Under the pieces are notes generated by a model. That model saw only the letters and a list, made by a program, of their open reading frames with translations, made no database searches and was not told where the DNA came from. From Nymphaea colorata (taxonomy: Eukaryota > Streptophyta > Magnoliopsida > Nymphaeales > Nymphaeaceae), in the NCBI RefSeq assembly GCF_008831285.2, contig NC_045150.1, positions 4,974,001 through 5,038,000 of the forward strand: a DNA stretch of 64,000 bases. The letters run 5' to 3'. Position numbers and translations under genes: made by a program. Shown in pieces: positions 49,516 to 62,900 of this stretch (its first letter is position 1; the number at the start of each line of letters is the position of its first letter).

Positions 49516-51198
49516 GTTGGGTGTAACTATTGGGTAGACGCCTCAACTATGAAAGCAAATGAAAAGTGTATTAGTGATTGGTTCAAATCGAAAGTGCGGA
49601 CCTTAAATCATTTGGTGACAACCTCAGATAAAAAAAGAAAGGAGATTTGAGCCATGAGATCTGCAGCTCAGATTTGATGTCCTTCGATGTGTCCATTTTT
49701 TCAATCATTTAGTTTTTCTACATATATACACACACAAAAGAGAGAGTTAGAAAGAGAGAGACAGAGAGATTACGATGATAGAGAGATTACGATGATATTC
49801 ATGCATGTGAACTTCTTGCGCCACCGGTTTAGGCAGAGCTGGCAGGCATCGTAAAACGAACACAAAGTTGCACAACAAATTCTTCAACAACCACCTTCTG
49901 TTGACCATCATCGTCGTCATGATAGTCACCTGATCATCACATTCGTGTTTAATTTTGCATCCACCAGGAGAAAGGGAAAGTGGGTTTCTGATGTCTGTGC
50001 GCCATCAATATGTAGGCGTGGATTAATGGTGAAAAATGTTGAGTTGGAGTTGGCAGATTAGGTTTTAAACATGGGAAGGAAGCTGTCTTTTCCTCCATGG
50101 ACACGACCCTAAATGTTTCTTTTGAGCTTGAGTAGTTAATTTGTTGACCGAATGCACTCTGTTCCTTTAAAACTTTTGATAAGTTTATTCCTGCTTTACG
50201 CCATAGTTTTCATAGCAATCTTTAAAAAGTTTAGCTCTTAGGCATGATTTGCTGGTCTCCTCTCTAGTTCTTGAAATCAGCCTTTGCTCAACTACTGATC
50301 ATCAGGTTAACTCAAAACAGCTGCATGGCTATGGCTGCAGTGCGCTATGCACCATCCTAGAATGAGCCTATCTGGACCGCAAGAGGATACATAAGGACCA
50401 AAATACAGACAGTTCAGACTGCTTGGTGCTCCCCATCCGAAGTTGGTTATATGTGCCAATGGTGCATGAAAATTGTGCACCGGGTTCTAATGACCAGAAT
50501 ACCCTTGATAAGTGAAAACGGAAGCCACCTGGGAGTGAAAAAAATAAGAAGTCTAAATGGACATTTCTAGTTTCGAAAACCATAGGAATCCCCCCATTCC
50601 ACCTCCTTAATTTTTTTTTTTTTTCAGATTATGTTAATTGTGTTCACGCCCCTGGTGCACGTAGTGCGGTCTTCACTCCATTCCAAGGGGCTTACCACTA
50701 CTGGCTAGTCTCACCGAACGATGGTTTGGGCTTTGGGTTTTCCTCCCCAAACATTCTTCATGCAAAGGAAAAACGAGGTTGCAGGAAAATTGACGACTCC
50801 CTCTTTTGTATACATTCTTCCTCTCTTATGAAAATAACATTAAGAATAATGTCCTTTTGACTTTTCGCCCCCAGCTTTAAATTCAGGCCGTTGTTTTAGG
50901 TTGAGTTTCTAGAATGCTTTCAATATAAAATAACGATACGAAATTTTGATTCAATTCAAGACATATAAAACAAGCTTGGCTGCTTTCATAAACTTGAAGC
51001 AATTATAACATAAAAGAGACAACAAGTGGATATGCTTCAAATTTGCCTTTTAAATTTACTGTTATGAATGAATATAATGAGTTTTCTAAATTATATTTGT
51101 TTTTATCTTCTTTTGCCAGTTAATTGTAGAACATATTAGTATTGAAACACAAGAATTGATGAACTTTGTTATGCAAACTGTCAATCTTACATGACATT

Positions 51199-51440
51199 AG
51201 GATGTGAACATAATTGGAGTATATTTTCTTTGGTAATTGTTATATGTCAATTGTCTACATTCTTTATTTCTACTTTTTCTTAATCGTACATGTTTGTTAT
51301 TAATTAATTGCAAAATCATAGGATGTGAACATAATTGGAGTATATTTTCTTTGGTAATTGTTATATGTCAATTGTCTACGTTCTTTATTTCTACTTTTTC
51401 TTAATCGTACATGTTTTCTATTAATTAATTGCAAAATCAT
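51199..51440. repeat. Recent 121-bp tandem duplication
   Basis: Copies at 51199-51319 and 51320-51440 differ at about three positions (ACATTC versus ACGTTC; TTTGTTATT versus TTTTCTATT). They lie directly head to tail, so this is a young duplication. Confidence 0.95.
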
Positions 51441-52415
51441 TTGATAAACGATATGTGCATACGAAAAGGAGAGTTCCTTTAGTAAGAAAAACTCAATTAT
51501 TTAGTTTTTGTTATGTATAACGTGAAATAGAATGAAAAAACATACAAGAAAAAGAATAGTTGAAGATTCTATGCATGTTGAGAATAATGATTCATATAAT
51601 GAATGAATTGTAGAAAAAAGAAAATCTTGTTTTACCTCTTTCTTTTATCGATGGTTCTTGGATGGACTCAGGTTTCAATATAGATCACATCATTCTTGTT
51701 CTAATTGAGGATTTACTTGGGTCTATAAAGAAGCATAAAGACTCATCTTCTATAAGGGTGTAAGATGATAAAGGTATTTAAAACATTTGTCAGATCAACA
51801 AAATTATCCTGATTGTTTACTAAAATACATTAATTTTCTTGATGTTTTTGAATGAAAGTAAAAAAAAAAAAAGAAGTAAAGAATGATGATGTAGATGATG
51901 AAGAAAAAGAAGAAGAAGAAGATCAAATTTCTCCTCTATATAAATGATTCAAATGAAAATTTGTCCCTTCATAATGACCATGAGGACAACAATAATAAAA
52001 ACATTTGAATAGTGCTCAAAACATACTGATATTTGCATTAATAAAATAATTGTACTTGAGTCGCTTTCTTATGGCTATTTCTCCTTGTTCTTTTTCCCCC
52101 CTATATGGCTTTGAAACATTTAAGTTGGCTCATAGTTTTCCAGTTTTAGTTGTTCGTTTGTGAATGTTAAATTATATATATTACACCATAGAAATTCTTT
52201 GTCTTTTGTATTAATTTTATAGATAAACTATACATAAAAGTTTAAAAGATATTGTTAGAGGACAGATCAATTTTATGAGAGACGTTTTGCACAATTAAGG
52301 TACTGCTTCAGCCATATACCTGTTAAGTTATTTTCAATATGATTTCTAAATGTGGATGTGAATGATTATGTGATTGAACTATGCTTGAAAGGTATTGTTT
52401 ATGACAAGTTGATTC

Positions 52416-52597
52416 TAGGGGTGGGCGCGGGCTGGGCCACCAGCGGGGGGCTGGTCCTGGGCCTGATGGGCCGGCCCGTTTAATTTTTAAAATTATTTTT
52501 TATTATTAATAATATATATTTGTTATTAAAAATATATATTTTATATTCAAGAATCGGGCCAGGTTTCAGGTATCGGGCCAGCCCAATGCCCACCCTA
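52416..52597. mobile_element. 182-bp hAT MITE with 8-bp target duplication
   Basis: The left end TAGGGGTGGGCGCGGGCTGG is matched by an inverted right end (CCAGCCCAATGCCCACCCTA). Flanks are GTTGATTC (52408-52415) and GTTGATTT (52598-52605), a 7-of-8 target duplication. The core is AT-rich. Its GGCCCG-rich ends resemble the repeats at 7.0-7.46 and 14.4 kb. Confidence 0.88.
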
Positions 52598-52810
52598 GTT
52601 GATTTGGGTGTTACCTTACAATAATGATTTTTTATACATAGAATATATTACTTAGGACATGTTCACTGGGGAATTACCCCGCAACACTTGCATGTTATTT
52701 TGGTTATTTGTTTTTTTTTTTTTTGACATTATTTTTGTGGATATTATATACTAAACAATTTTTGTCACAAAACTACTTCAGTATGTATCACTTTGCAACA
52801 GATCTCTTCA

Positions 52811-52886
52811 TATGCACTATATGTATCACTTTCCTACACATCGCTTCATATGCACTATATGTATCACTTTCCTACACATCGCTTCA
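52811..52886. repeat. 38-bp tandem duplication
   Basis: Two identical head-to-tail copies of a unit beginning TATGCACTATATGTATCAC and ending ACACATCGCTTCA. Confidence 0.95.
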
Positions 52887-54189
52887 TAGGCTTACACCAC
52901 ATTGCATTGGTTAGCACTGCAGATTGATTTACTTAGTTGTTTCTCTTTTGGTCATCTACTTTGCATGTGTTTGAAAGCTGCCATTTTTTTCAGGTGATCT
53001 ATTTGCTCTAGATGGGAATGCCCTTCCACTTAAGCTGATGACCTTTTCCAGTTTAAGAGAACATCAACTACATCGACACCTTGCCTACATTTTTTTTAGT
53101 TTCATACTGCAACGGCAGAGGACCTTATTTCATGGCAGACCACTATGTGACCACTAGTCTCTTTTTTTGACACTTATGTCCTTCAACTGACCTTAGATAT
53201 TCTTTCTTGTTTCCCACTTTGCAAGTTACTATACACCCAATTAGAAGTTTCCACTTACAATTCTTATCAGCATCAACTCTTTTGCCTTATGCATCAGTAG
53301 CATCTATTGGCTTTTCCTCGTGGGAAAACTAGCATACTACTCGCAACTCGTATAATCCAGTGGAATTTGAATTAAATTCCCTTTATACAGAAAGCATTTG
53401 TCAACCAGACAGAAATTTAGTGGAATAGGGATATGAAAGAGATGCAGGCTCTATGATGGGGATATCGAAGAGATGCAGGCTTTAGAAAGGAAGGATCTGA
53501 AAGTCGATTGAACCCACCAAAATAGGAGCTGAAACTGGTCAAACTTATGCGTTTCCTATAGCAGAATGTGCATGGAGAATGTTAAATTTGAAACCCAAGT
53601 TCCCTGAAAAATGAGAATCAAGAGTGAGGCAATCCCATTTTTTCATTTCACAAATCCCATGGACTAGAGAACGGTGCGGTAAGTAGAGTTGCAGATATAA
53701 ACTCTGCAATTACACCCAATTATTTACTAAATTAGACATTCGAATTTTATATGAATGAGCTAATGGTGATTGAGTAGTGCCACTGCAATGTGATCCTTCA
53801 TCTAATTCAATGATTAACAGAATGAGGCAGTTCCACTAACAGCATAGTAATTATCTAGTGTGAAGGCTATGAGACATATATTCCGAACTAGAGCAGCATA
53901 AATGTTAAAAGCACAAAGAGGTGTTCACAGAAGCTAATTTCTATGGTTTATATATGACAGACAGACTTAACATAATCATCAACATGGTCCATGCTTAGTT
54001 AGAAACAATTGGAAATATCCCTGCACGTTTTAGGTGGTCTCCATATACTCCAGGATTTCCATCCACCTAGTAGAATTGTCCACACATTATTACAAATTTT
54101 GCTTGGCTCTAGAATCTTTAGCACATCTCACTAAACAACTGTGTGAGGACAAATTCTGGCACAGACAGGAAGTTATAATAGTGATGACT

Positions 54190-55695
54190 TTAAGAAGACA
54201 AAAGCATGCACGAGCGATACTTTCCCAGGGCCCATATTGGGAATATGTTCCTGTATGCAGAATAGCTGAGCATAAGCTTGTTGCAGGTAGCGCCCATAAT
54301 TTCCTAACAATGGCAGAAAGTCAATTAAGGAACAGATATAAGCAAAAGCATACATAGATAAAAGAATATCATATAGCAATATGGCATCGGATTCTGAAAG
54401 AAAACTAAAAATCAGTCACCCAGATACATATGGGAAAGCTTAGGAGCAAAGCCTCCATAGATGGAATCATGCTGAAAATTCATGAGAAAATATACCTGCT
54501 GTGGGAAATCACCATTATCCATTTGTCCATTGATTAACACACTCGCCGCATGATGCAGAGGCTTTGGATCTCTCTCAGCCTAGCTCAAAAGAAATTTGCT
54601 AGTTATCAAGCAATTAAAGTTGAATTAAATTGCTGGTCTGGAAAAAATATACATAGGAGTTGAGTTCACTGATGAATAGCCAAAAAAGAAGAAAAAATGC
54701 AAAAGCAGAATTACATTAATTTTTACATCAAGTGTTAAATTTGAGCAGATATTTCATCAGAATATATGCAATATAGAGGCACAGAGAGAGCATGACAATA
54801 TACCGAGCCAACAAATTGTGTCCTAAACATTAACAATTCATAGATCGGGAGAATAAGGTTTCTATTACAGTCCAATCAGATATCAGAAGACAATAACTCA
54901 ATTACAGTCCCAAAAGTAAGTCATACCTGTCCAGCACTAAGCAGTGCAAGCATAGCCCAAGCTGTATTGACCAAATGCGACTGCTTTCCTTTCAGGTTTG
55001 TATACACCTTACTCAACATGCATCAGCAATAGAAAGTTCGTGTCACTAACTGCATAAATTAATACAAGAGAAAGCACCCTTCCAGGTTCAGTCACAAATA
55101 ACAAAACTATAAAATTACGAGAATCTGGGAACAATCTTCTTTGCTTTGCCTTTTACTTTCACTGTAGACCCAATGAGTAACAAAACTCCAGCCAGGTCAA
55201 CATCCTCATGTAGAAATGTGAAAAATATATAAATATGAAGCTGCTAATTCCCTATTGGTAAGAATAATCACTAATAATATTTCCCATATAAATATGCCAT
55301 GACAGTCAAAAGATTCATAGGATCAATCATCCCTCCCAGGGTTTCCCCGTATCATCTAAGACTGCATAAAGACAAGATGAATTAAATGAAGAACCCTTTT
55401 TAAGAAGTGCAAACTCAACTGAGTAATAGTTAAGCACCAGAACTGAAAATACTGCAGTAGTCATAAGAATTGGACAAATAATGACTAAACAGAACAGATA
55501 TCGAGGAAGAATCTTACCATATTCAGACATGAAAGATAGCTTTCACCCCAACCTCCAGATTCTAGTTGTTTTGATAACAAAAATTCACATGCTTTCCGGA
55601 TTGCAGAGCAATTCTGATAGGTCATGCCACCAGCCACCAGTGCCTCAATCCCAAACCAAGTGCCATAGGTGAAACATATACCCCAATTACCATAC
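54190..55695 (-). CDS. Oxidosqualene cyclase, cycloartenol-synthase-like: last four exons
   Basis: Oxidosqualene cyclases fold 2,3-oxidosqualene into sterol or triterpene precursors at the ER membrane. Minus-strand exons are 55695-55518, 55007-54927, 54579-54496 and 54303-54190 (stop at 54192-54190), with GT-AG borders and agreeing phases: 59 codons plus one base, 27, 28 and 37 plus stop. The translation runs [85 protein letters not shown] and [16 protein letters not shown]. Two QW-type repeats are visible ([15 protein letters not shown]). [15 protein letters not shown] and NIFPIWALG favour cycloartenol synthase. The segment after EIMG ([10 protein letters not shown]) is one residue short and diverged, and the end is short (SCMLLSS). 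Upstream exons, including the catalytic DCTAE, are not in 55.7-56.8 kb; retroelements fill the rest of the window. Confidence 0.9.
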
Positions 55696-56775
55696 CTATT
55701 TCAGAATATATATTCTCATTGATAGTCACATTTTAAAGGGCACTAAGAGGAAGGAAAGAACAATGAAGAACAGGTGAGATAAGCAATTGAAATACATCAT
55801 CCAAATTAAGGAGGCATCTTAGCCATTCAGATTAATTGGATAATCTATTCATATACATTAGGCCAATTTAATAAAAAAGGCTTAAAGTGATAAAAGTAAT
55901 ATGCATATATTTATGTGGTTATATATAATTGAGTTAAATTACATATACCTCACTGTTTTTTTTTTCTCTTGACAAATCCCTATTTAAGAAGGGTTTAGGA
56001 TACAATGAATTCCCTCACTCTCACTCCCTCACTTTTCTATCATAGGCCTTACTCACAAGCCATAAGTCCTTGAAGCATTTATTGATATCAATGTAAGTAT
56101 TAGTTAGTTATGAAGACTACTTAACTAGATAAACATCTTAAACATAACTCTTAATGATTAGTCAATAATGGTCAAATTGTTGGTCTCTCATTTCTCGCTT
56201 TTTAGTAACATGAATGACTATTTTCTTTCAGCATTCAATTCTTATTCTCTCAAGAAAGATTATTCGTTTTTTTCTTACAATTAAGTCAATCAACAACTGT
56301 ATTTATAGAATTGATTTTGCAACTCCTGTGCTCAACATATGGATGACTTCTTTTCTATATAAATAGCTCTAACAAATATGTATCCAGATAGATGCATATA
56401 GTCAGAGATTCAGAAATGTCATCAATATTTTGAAAATCTGTTAATGCTATCACCATTTTCAAGCCAACAGATAATATCAGCAAAATATCCTGTAGCCAAG
56501 AAAAGGGAAATGCTATGGTATTATCTGATATTCCAAATATTTTCTTCAGTCTTTCCAAATCTCTTTTTTTCAGAATTTTAGACATAATTTTCTTTCATTT
56601 CTTTTCTTCTGTGTTTTTCACAGAGCTCATTCTACTTGTTTCTTTGTATAGTCGCAATATGCACATAGGAAAAGCTATTACTACAAAGCCTTTTTGTTGT
56701 TTTTCATTTTTTTTTAGCTACATCACATGAATGCAAGGTGTAGGTGCAGGTATGTCACTTTCAGGATCAGTTCTG
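55696..56775. other. AT-rich DNA upstream of the cyclase exons
   Basis: This should be intron if the cyclase gene continues. I looked for the expected preceding exon (around the ECTSSAIQAL region of the family) and did not see it. No other feature is recognised. Confidence 0.5.
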
Positions 56776-57481
56776 AGGTCGCTGCTATATGTAGATGATA
56801 TGATTATTATAGGAAATGATGCCAACGAAATTATGCAGTCAAAGGATTTCCTAGAGTGAATTTGAAATGACTGATTTGGTTAGCTTAACATATGTCCTTG
56901 GTATTGAAGTAGCTTATAGTAGAAGAGAATAATTACTCTTACAAATGAAGTTTGCCAATAACATTATAATTTATAAGCAGATCAGGAATCACTGACGACA
57001 AGGTGGTCGACACTCCTGAAGCTTTAGGAGTAAAGATGAAGATTGGTGATGGAGAAATTTTAGAAAATCTCACCCTTTCGTCAATTGATTGGAGCTCTCA
57101 CATATTTATCCATCCCAAGGCCTGACATATCGCATGGTATACATGTCATAAGTCACTTTCAAACTTTCAACAAAGACCTACTTCTGTACACATGGGAGCT
57201 GCATTGAGGATTATTCGATATGTCAAACACACTATTACTAAGGGACCTTTTCTATCCTCCTCATCAAATTTGAATATGTTTGCCTATACTGATGTTGATT
57301 GGGGTGAAGATCATAACAATAGGCATTCCACCATCGGATTTTGTGTTTTTTTAAGTGAGACTCTTATTTCTTGGAAGTGCAAAAAACAAAATAAAGTCTC
57401 TCTATCTTCAACCGAAGCAGAATATCATGCTATGGCTACCATCACCATGGAGATTGTATGGTTAAAAAATTTATTGAAGGA
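56776..57481 (+). mobile_element. Copia-X family fragment (reverse transcriptase end to RNase H), decayed
   Basis: It starts at LLYVDDMII and matches 63170-63870 of the intact copia-X nearly base for base, with landmarks GCTTATAGTAGAAGAG, GACAAGGTGGT and CATTCCACCA. It carries small insertions, deletions and a stop, so no long frame spans it; the RNase H part (AYTDVDWGEDHNN, SSTEAEYHAMA) remains open at 57192-57481. It ends exactly where the copia-B LTR begins. Confidence 0.9.
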
Positions 57482-57721
57482 TGTAGAAACAAAATATGCG
57501 CGAGAGTAGAAGAAAGCACACAGATGTAACGTGGAAAACCCTCAACACGAGGGAAGAAAAACCACGGGTGAGGAGGTCTGGTGCCCACTAGCCTCCAGAC
57601 ACTCTCTCTCTTCAAAACTTCATTAACACTAAGATTAGGGTTTACAGAGATATAAGTAGTCCTAATTAGGACAAACCGGATCGGGTAAGGATCCGGACCC
57701 GGACAACAAAACCCGTCAACA
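57482..57721 (-). repeat. 3' LTR of copia-B
   Basis: On the minus strand it begins TGTTGACGGG directly after the polypurine tract and ends TTTCTACA. It is alignable with the copia-A LTR (252 bp). The 5-bp low-coordinate flank is AAGGA. Confidence 0.85.
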
Positions 57722-59221
57722 CTCCCCCTCAAGTTGGGCATACATATCAAACATGCCCAACTTGGATACATTTCTCTCAAATGGAGTTACACTTAAGGCC
57801 TTGGTTAGGATATCAGCAGTTTGGTCTTCAGACTTCATGTATGGTAGTGTTAATTCCTTAGCATCAATTCTTTCTCTGATGAAGTGACGGTCAATCTCCA
57901 CATGCTTTGTTCGATCATGAAGAACCGGGTTGTTAGCCAAGTTGATTGCAGACTTATTATCACAATACATCCTCATAGGCTCTTCAATTTCTATTCCAAT
58001 ATCTGTCAGTAAGATCTTCAGCCATAACAATTCTGATACCCCAGTAGCCACAGCCCTATATTCAGCCTCTGCACTCGAGCGGGAACACACATCTTGTCTC
58101 TTGCTTCTCCAAACAACTAAATTTCCCCCCAAGTAGACGCAGTACCCTGAAGTAGATCTTCTGGTGTCAACACAGCCTGCCCAGTCTGCATCAGAATACC
58201 CTTCAACTTCAATAGATCTTTGTTGCACATATAGAAGTCTCTTCCCGGGATTCTTCTTCAAGTAGCACAGAATTCTATCTACAGCCTTCAAGTGCATATC
58301 TGTAGGTGCATACATGAACTGGCTCATCACATTTACAGCAAATGTGATATCAGGTCTAGTCAGAGTGAGATAAATCAGTTTGCCAACTAGACGTTGATAT
58401 CTCCCTTTAGCTTCTTCACCCAACAGTTCTCCATCTTTGCTACCAAGTTTATGCCCAGCATCTATAGGAGTAGAGGCTGGTCTACACCCCAGTTTTCCTG
58501 TCTCCTTCAGTAGATCCAGGGTATACTTCCTTTGACTAAGTACAAGAGTTGTACCTGATCTAGCAATTTCAATACCAAGGAAATACTTCAGCTTACCAAG
58601 ATCTTTTAGATCAAATTCAGTAAATAGTAGACCCTTTAATCTTGCTATCTCTTCCTTATCATCACCTGTAACAATCATATCATCAACATAAATCAATAGT
58701 AGAGTAACTTTACTCTCTTTTCTTTACAAACAGGGTATGATCTCCATTTTCTTGTTTGTAGCCATGTTTCCCATAACAAGTCTGAGCTGTTCAAACCATG
58801 CTCGAGGAGACTGTTTCAGCCCATACAAAGCTTTCTTCAATCTACAGCATTTTCCAGGTTTCTTAAAACTTGGTGGCATGCACATGTACACCTCCTCTTC
58901 GAGATCTCCATTAAGAAAGGCATTTTTCACATCAAGTTGGCACATCTCCCAACCCTTCAGCACCGCCAATGAAATAATAACTCTAACAATCTTTGCAACT
59001 GGAGCAAACGTCTCTAAGTAGTCGATCCCATACTTCTGACTGAACCCCTTGGCCACCAATCGTGCTTTGTACCTCTCAATGTTCCCATCTGGTTTGTACT
59101 TAACAGTGTAGACCCACTTCGACCCAACCAAGTGGGCTGCTTCAGGAATATCAACCACCTCCCATGTCTGATTTCTGTCTAAAGCTTCCATCTCTTCTTT
59201 CATTGCATGAGACCACTTAGT
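57482..59221 (-). mobile_element. Copia-B retrotransposon, 3' part (same family as copia-A)
   Basis: On the minus strand this carries reverse transcriptase ([53 protein letters not shown]), RNase H ([39 protein letters not shown]), the pol C-terminus to its stop, the polypurine tract CTTGAGGGGGAG and a 240-bp 3' LTR. A 2-base deletion near 58730, just before YVDD, breaks the frame. It is cut at 59221 by insertion of copia-X; the rest, if it survives, lies beyond the window. It inserted into an older copia-X fragment. Confidence 0.93.
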
Positions 59222-59697
59222 TGTTAGAATTTAAATATTACACATTATGTAAGTATACATATGTTTCATATATGATTTGTATATATGAATATCTATGTAT
59301 GCATAGGTGTTATGTATTTTATTTTATTTGCTTCCTTTTCGTTTTTATGTATTTTTTATTTCTTTTCTTTTTCTATTTTTACCTTTTCCTTTTTTGTAAA
59401 AGGGAACTAGCTGTTGGACCAGCTTCCAACGGCTAGATTTCTAGCCGTTGGAGCTGGCCCAACAGCCAACTCCTCCTTCTTCTCTCCCTTTCATTGTACT
59501 ATATATATGGGACTGTTGTCCCTTGTTTGGTTAAGGCTTTTAGGCCTCTCTTGTGTATTCTTCTCTTGAGATTAATAGATTTGGTATCTTCTCCTCAAGT
59601 TTGAGGTTTGGTTGTGTATTACCTATTGAAGTTGTTGGGATCTTCAAGAGTGTATCTCTTGAAGCATTTGTATTCTCAAGATCAGGCCTGATTTACA
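59222..59697 (+). repeat. 5' LTR of copia-X
   Basis: It begins TGTTAGAATT and ends TGATTTACA, with TG...CA borders. A TATATATATGG box lies near 59500, consistent with the LTR promoter. The primer site follows at once. Confidence 0.9.
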
Positions 59698-59710
59698 TGG
59701 TATCAGAGCC
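59698..59710 (+). other. Primer binding site of copia-X
   Basis: TGGTATCAGAGCC directly follows the LTR and is complementary to the 3' end of initiator methionine tRNA, the usual primer of plant copia elements. Confidence 0.93.
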
Positions 59711-59994
59711 TCGTTTTGGCTCTTTGTGTTGCTGTCTTTCAAGCTTGGAAGATCCAATTATTACTCTTTCCTTGGAGCTGTGAAGCACTCCAAGTGTTCG
59801 ATATATTGTTGGCTGAAATTTGACACAAGAAGGTGCTGTTATTTTGCTGGCCTCTTTTGGTGATATTTGTGACGGGATAAAGCTCCCTTGGTGGTGAAGA
59901 TTGTGGCAGTCCTTGACGCGTCGAAAGCTTCATTTTTGTGTGGCTGTTTTTCATCCTAGCACTACCTCAACGTCTCTTTTACAAGGTACACATT

Positions 59995-62900
59995 ATGGAT
60001 GAAAGAACTTCCTCTACTCCTCTTCCCAAATTAACTTCATCAAATTATGTTTCTTGGGCAAAAACTATGGAACATTTTATTAGAAGTAAAGGCCTATGGG
60101 GACTCGTTGATGGGTCAAAAAGTGAACCTCAATTAGTCCTCACCAAGACCATAGATGGTAAAGCTCAAGAACTAGATGGAGTTGAAAAAGACAAGGCTAT
60201 GAATGAATATGAGAGAAAATGGGAAGAGTGGAAGATAGGACACCACAAGATTATCACTTGGATTATTGCTTGTGTTGATACTACAACCATGGGCCAAATA
60301 GCAAAACATAATTTTGCTCATGAAGCTTGGGAATTCCTCAAGAAAACCCACACTATGAAGGATGTGGCCTACATGTGCAATCTTCAAATGAAGATTGCAA
60401 GTCTCCAACAAGGAGACAAGACCATTAAAGAATATGTTGGAGAAATGGAGCAATTATGGGACGAACTTGCTCTATTTGAACCCGAATGGTATGATCCAAG
60501 AGACATTGGAGTTAGAGAAAAACAAATCCAAAGGGAGAAATTTTATAAATTTATTCTTGGTCTTAGATCGGAATATGATGGAGTCAAAACTTCCTTGCTC
60601 CATAGGCATAAAGTGCCATCTATGAACGAAGCCATAGCGGAACTTCAAATGGAGGAGAATAGACTCAATTTTTCAAAAGACAAGAGTGAAAGTGTTCTTG
60701 CTACCTCAAGACCCGGTGCTCATATGAGAACTTATAGGCCTCCTCACTTTAATCGAAACTATGAGCATAGCAATAATGGCAACAAGAAGATTATATGTTT
60801 CCATTGTCAAGAAGAAGGACATACCAAACTTAGATGTCCTAAATTGAGGAGATTTGATAAAAAGACAAGTGTGGCTGGGACAATGTATGAAGAAAACAAT
60901 CGATTTGACCTAGACAAACTTGTAAGTGCCCTCCAACCAAAGCTTATTGATGCTCTTCAACCGCTTTTCAAAGGAGGAGGGACTTCTCCAATCTCCGGAG
61001 CAACCGTGGCATCTACATCATCAAGTAAGTACTCTTGGATTCTTGATTCCGGAGCTTCATTTCATATGACCCCTTGTAATTCTTTGCTTACCGAATGCAC
61101 TAAGGAAGAATCGTGTCCATTTGTTAAAACCGCCGATGGAACTCCTCTTGAAATCAAATGTGTTGGGAATATTGATCAAAATTTTAATTCAAAAGTTTTT
61201 AAAATACCAAAAGTTAGATTTATTCCCAAACTTAACTTAAATCTCTTGTCGGTTTCTCAAATAACAAATCATGGATGCGATATTGTCTTCTCACAAAATA
61301 AATTTTTGATACAGGACCATCTTTCCAAGAAGACGATTGGGGAAGGTTTTAGGAAAAATGATCTCTACTATGTTGACTATTTGGATCTTTCCAACCCTAC
61401 TTGCAATATAGTCAAGAAGAGTGACATTCAAGTTTGGCATCAAAGACTTGGGCATTCAAGTTTAGGAAAAATGTCTTGTATCCCTTTTTTGGAAGAGAAA
61501 TGTAAAGAAATGATCTCTTGTGATGATTGTATTAAAGCCAAAATTAAGGCTTTACCTTTTGGAAATAGAAATTTTGTTGCAAAAGCACCTTTTGAATTAG
61601 TGCATTCGGATGTATGGGGTCCCGCTCCTATTATGTCTAAAGGTGGTTTGCTTTATTATGTCATTTTTGTGGATGATTACTCTCGATATGCTTGGGTTTA
61701 CTTTCTTAAACGCAAATCCGAAGTCCTTATGAATTTTAAAAACTTTTACAACATGATCAAAACTCAATTTGATGCAAACCTTAAAATTTTTAGAAGTGAT
61801 TCCGGGGGAGAATTCATTTCCAATGAGTTTGAAGAATTCCTAAAAGAAAAGGGAGTTATACACCAAAAGTCTTGTCCCAAAACCCCCCAACAAAATGGAG
61901 TCGCCGAAAGAAAACATAGACATATTCTTGAAACAACAAGAGCTCTTCTTATATCAAAAAATGTTCCAAAAAATTTTTGGGCTGAAGCAATTTTAACATC
62001 CATTTACTTGATTAATAGAATGCCCTCTAAAGTTTTAGAAAATATTTCACCTTTTCAAAAACTTTTTAACTTGGAGCCAACTTATAAAAGATTCAAAGTC
62101 TTTGGTTGCAAATGTTTCATTTTAAATGACAAAAATGATAAACTTTCATCTAGGGCTATTCAATGTGTCTTTATTGGCTATTCCGAAACTCAAAAAGGGT
62201 ATAGATGCTATGATATTGAAAAAGATAAGGTGTATGTTTCAAGAAATGTGATATTTTTAGAAGAAGAAAATGGCTTTAATGAAAATAAACCCAAGCATGA
62301 AGATGACTATTCTTTTTTATGGATAAATGATGATGATGTTGATAATGATGATGATGTTTTGCCTTCTTCACATAATGATGCTCAAAATGAGGTTGAGAAT
62401 ACTCCTTTTGATAGATCTTCACCAAGAAGTGATGGATCACCAAGAGAAGTTATAGTTTATAAGAGAAGGTCTCAACAAAACATCCAAGAGTCTCAACCTA
62501 CTCTTAGGAGATCTCAAAGAGATTCTCATCCACCTCAAAAATTTGTTTCCTATGAGTCTTTTTCCCCAAAACATAGAGCTTGCTTATTAGCTATTCACTC
62601 TCATGTTGAACCTTCATCCTATCTTGAAGCCAAAACTAACCCACATTGGATTGAAGCAATGAACAATGAACTTAGAGCCCTTGAAGACAATAAAACTTGG
62701 GACATTGTGTCTCTTCCTATAGGGAAAAGGACAATAGGATGTAGGTGGGTTTACAAAGTCAAGACTAGAAGTGATGGATCACTTGAAAGGTATAAAGCTA
62801 GACTTGTTGCCAAAGGATATGCCCAAGAATATGGGATTGATTACGAAGAAACCTTCGCCCCTGTTGCTCGTATGACCTCTGTTAGAGCTCTTATTGCCAT

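Larger units (their letters stand above)
49516..54189. other. AT-rich, gene-free region downstream of the cyclase
   Basis: No gene is recognised. Within it lie an AGAGAGATTACGATGAT duplication (about 49762-49795), a 121-bp tandem duplication, a GAA-rich run (about 51898-51925), a hAT MITE (52416-52597) and a 38-bp tandem duplication (52811-52886). The part nearest 54189 is presumably the cyclase 3' UTR. Confidence 0.55.

Noticed and set aside
55696-56775. Further cyclase exons upstream of 55695
   Set aside because: Minus-strand translation of this AT-rich stretch shows no segment like the conserved cyclase regions expected next.
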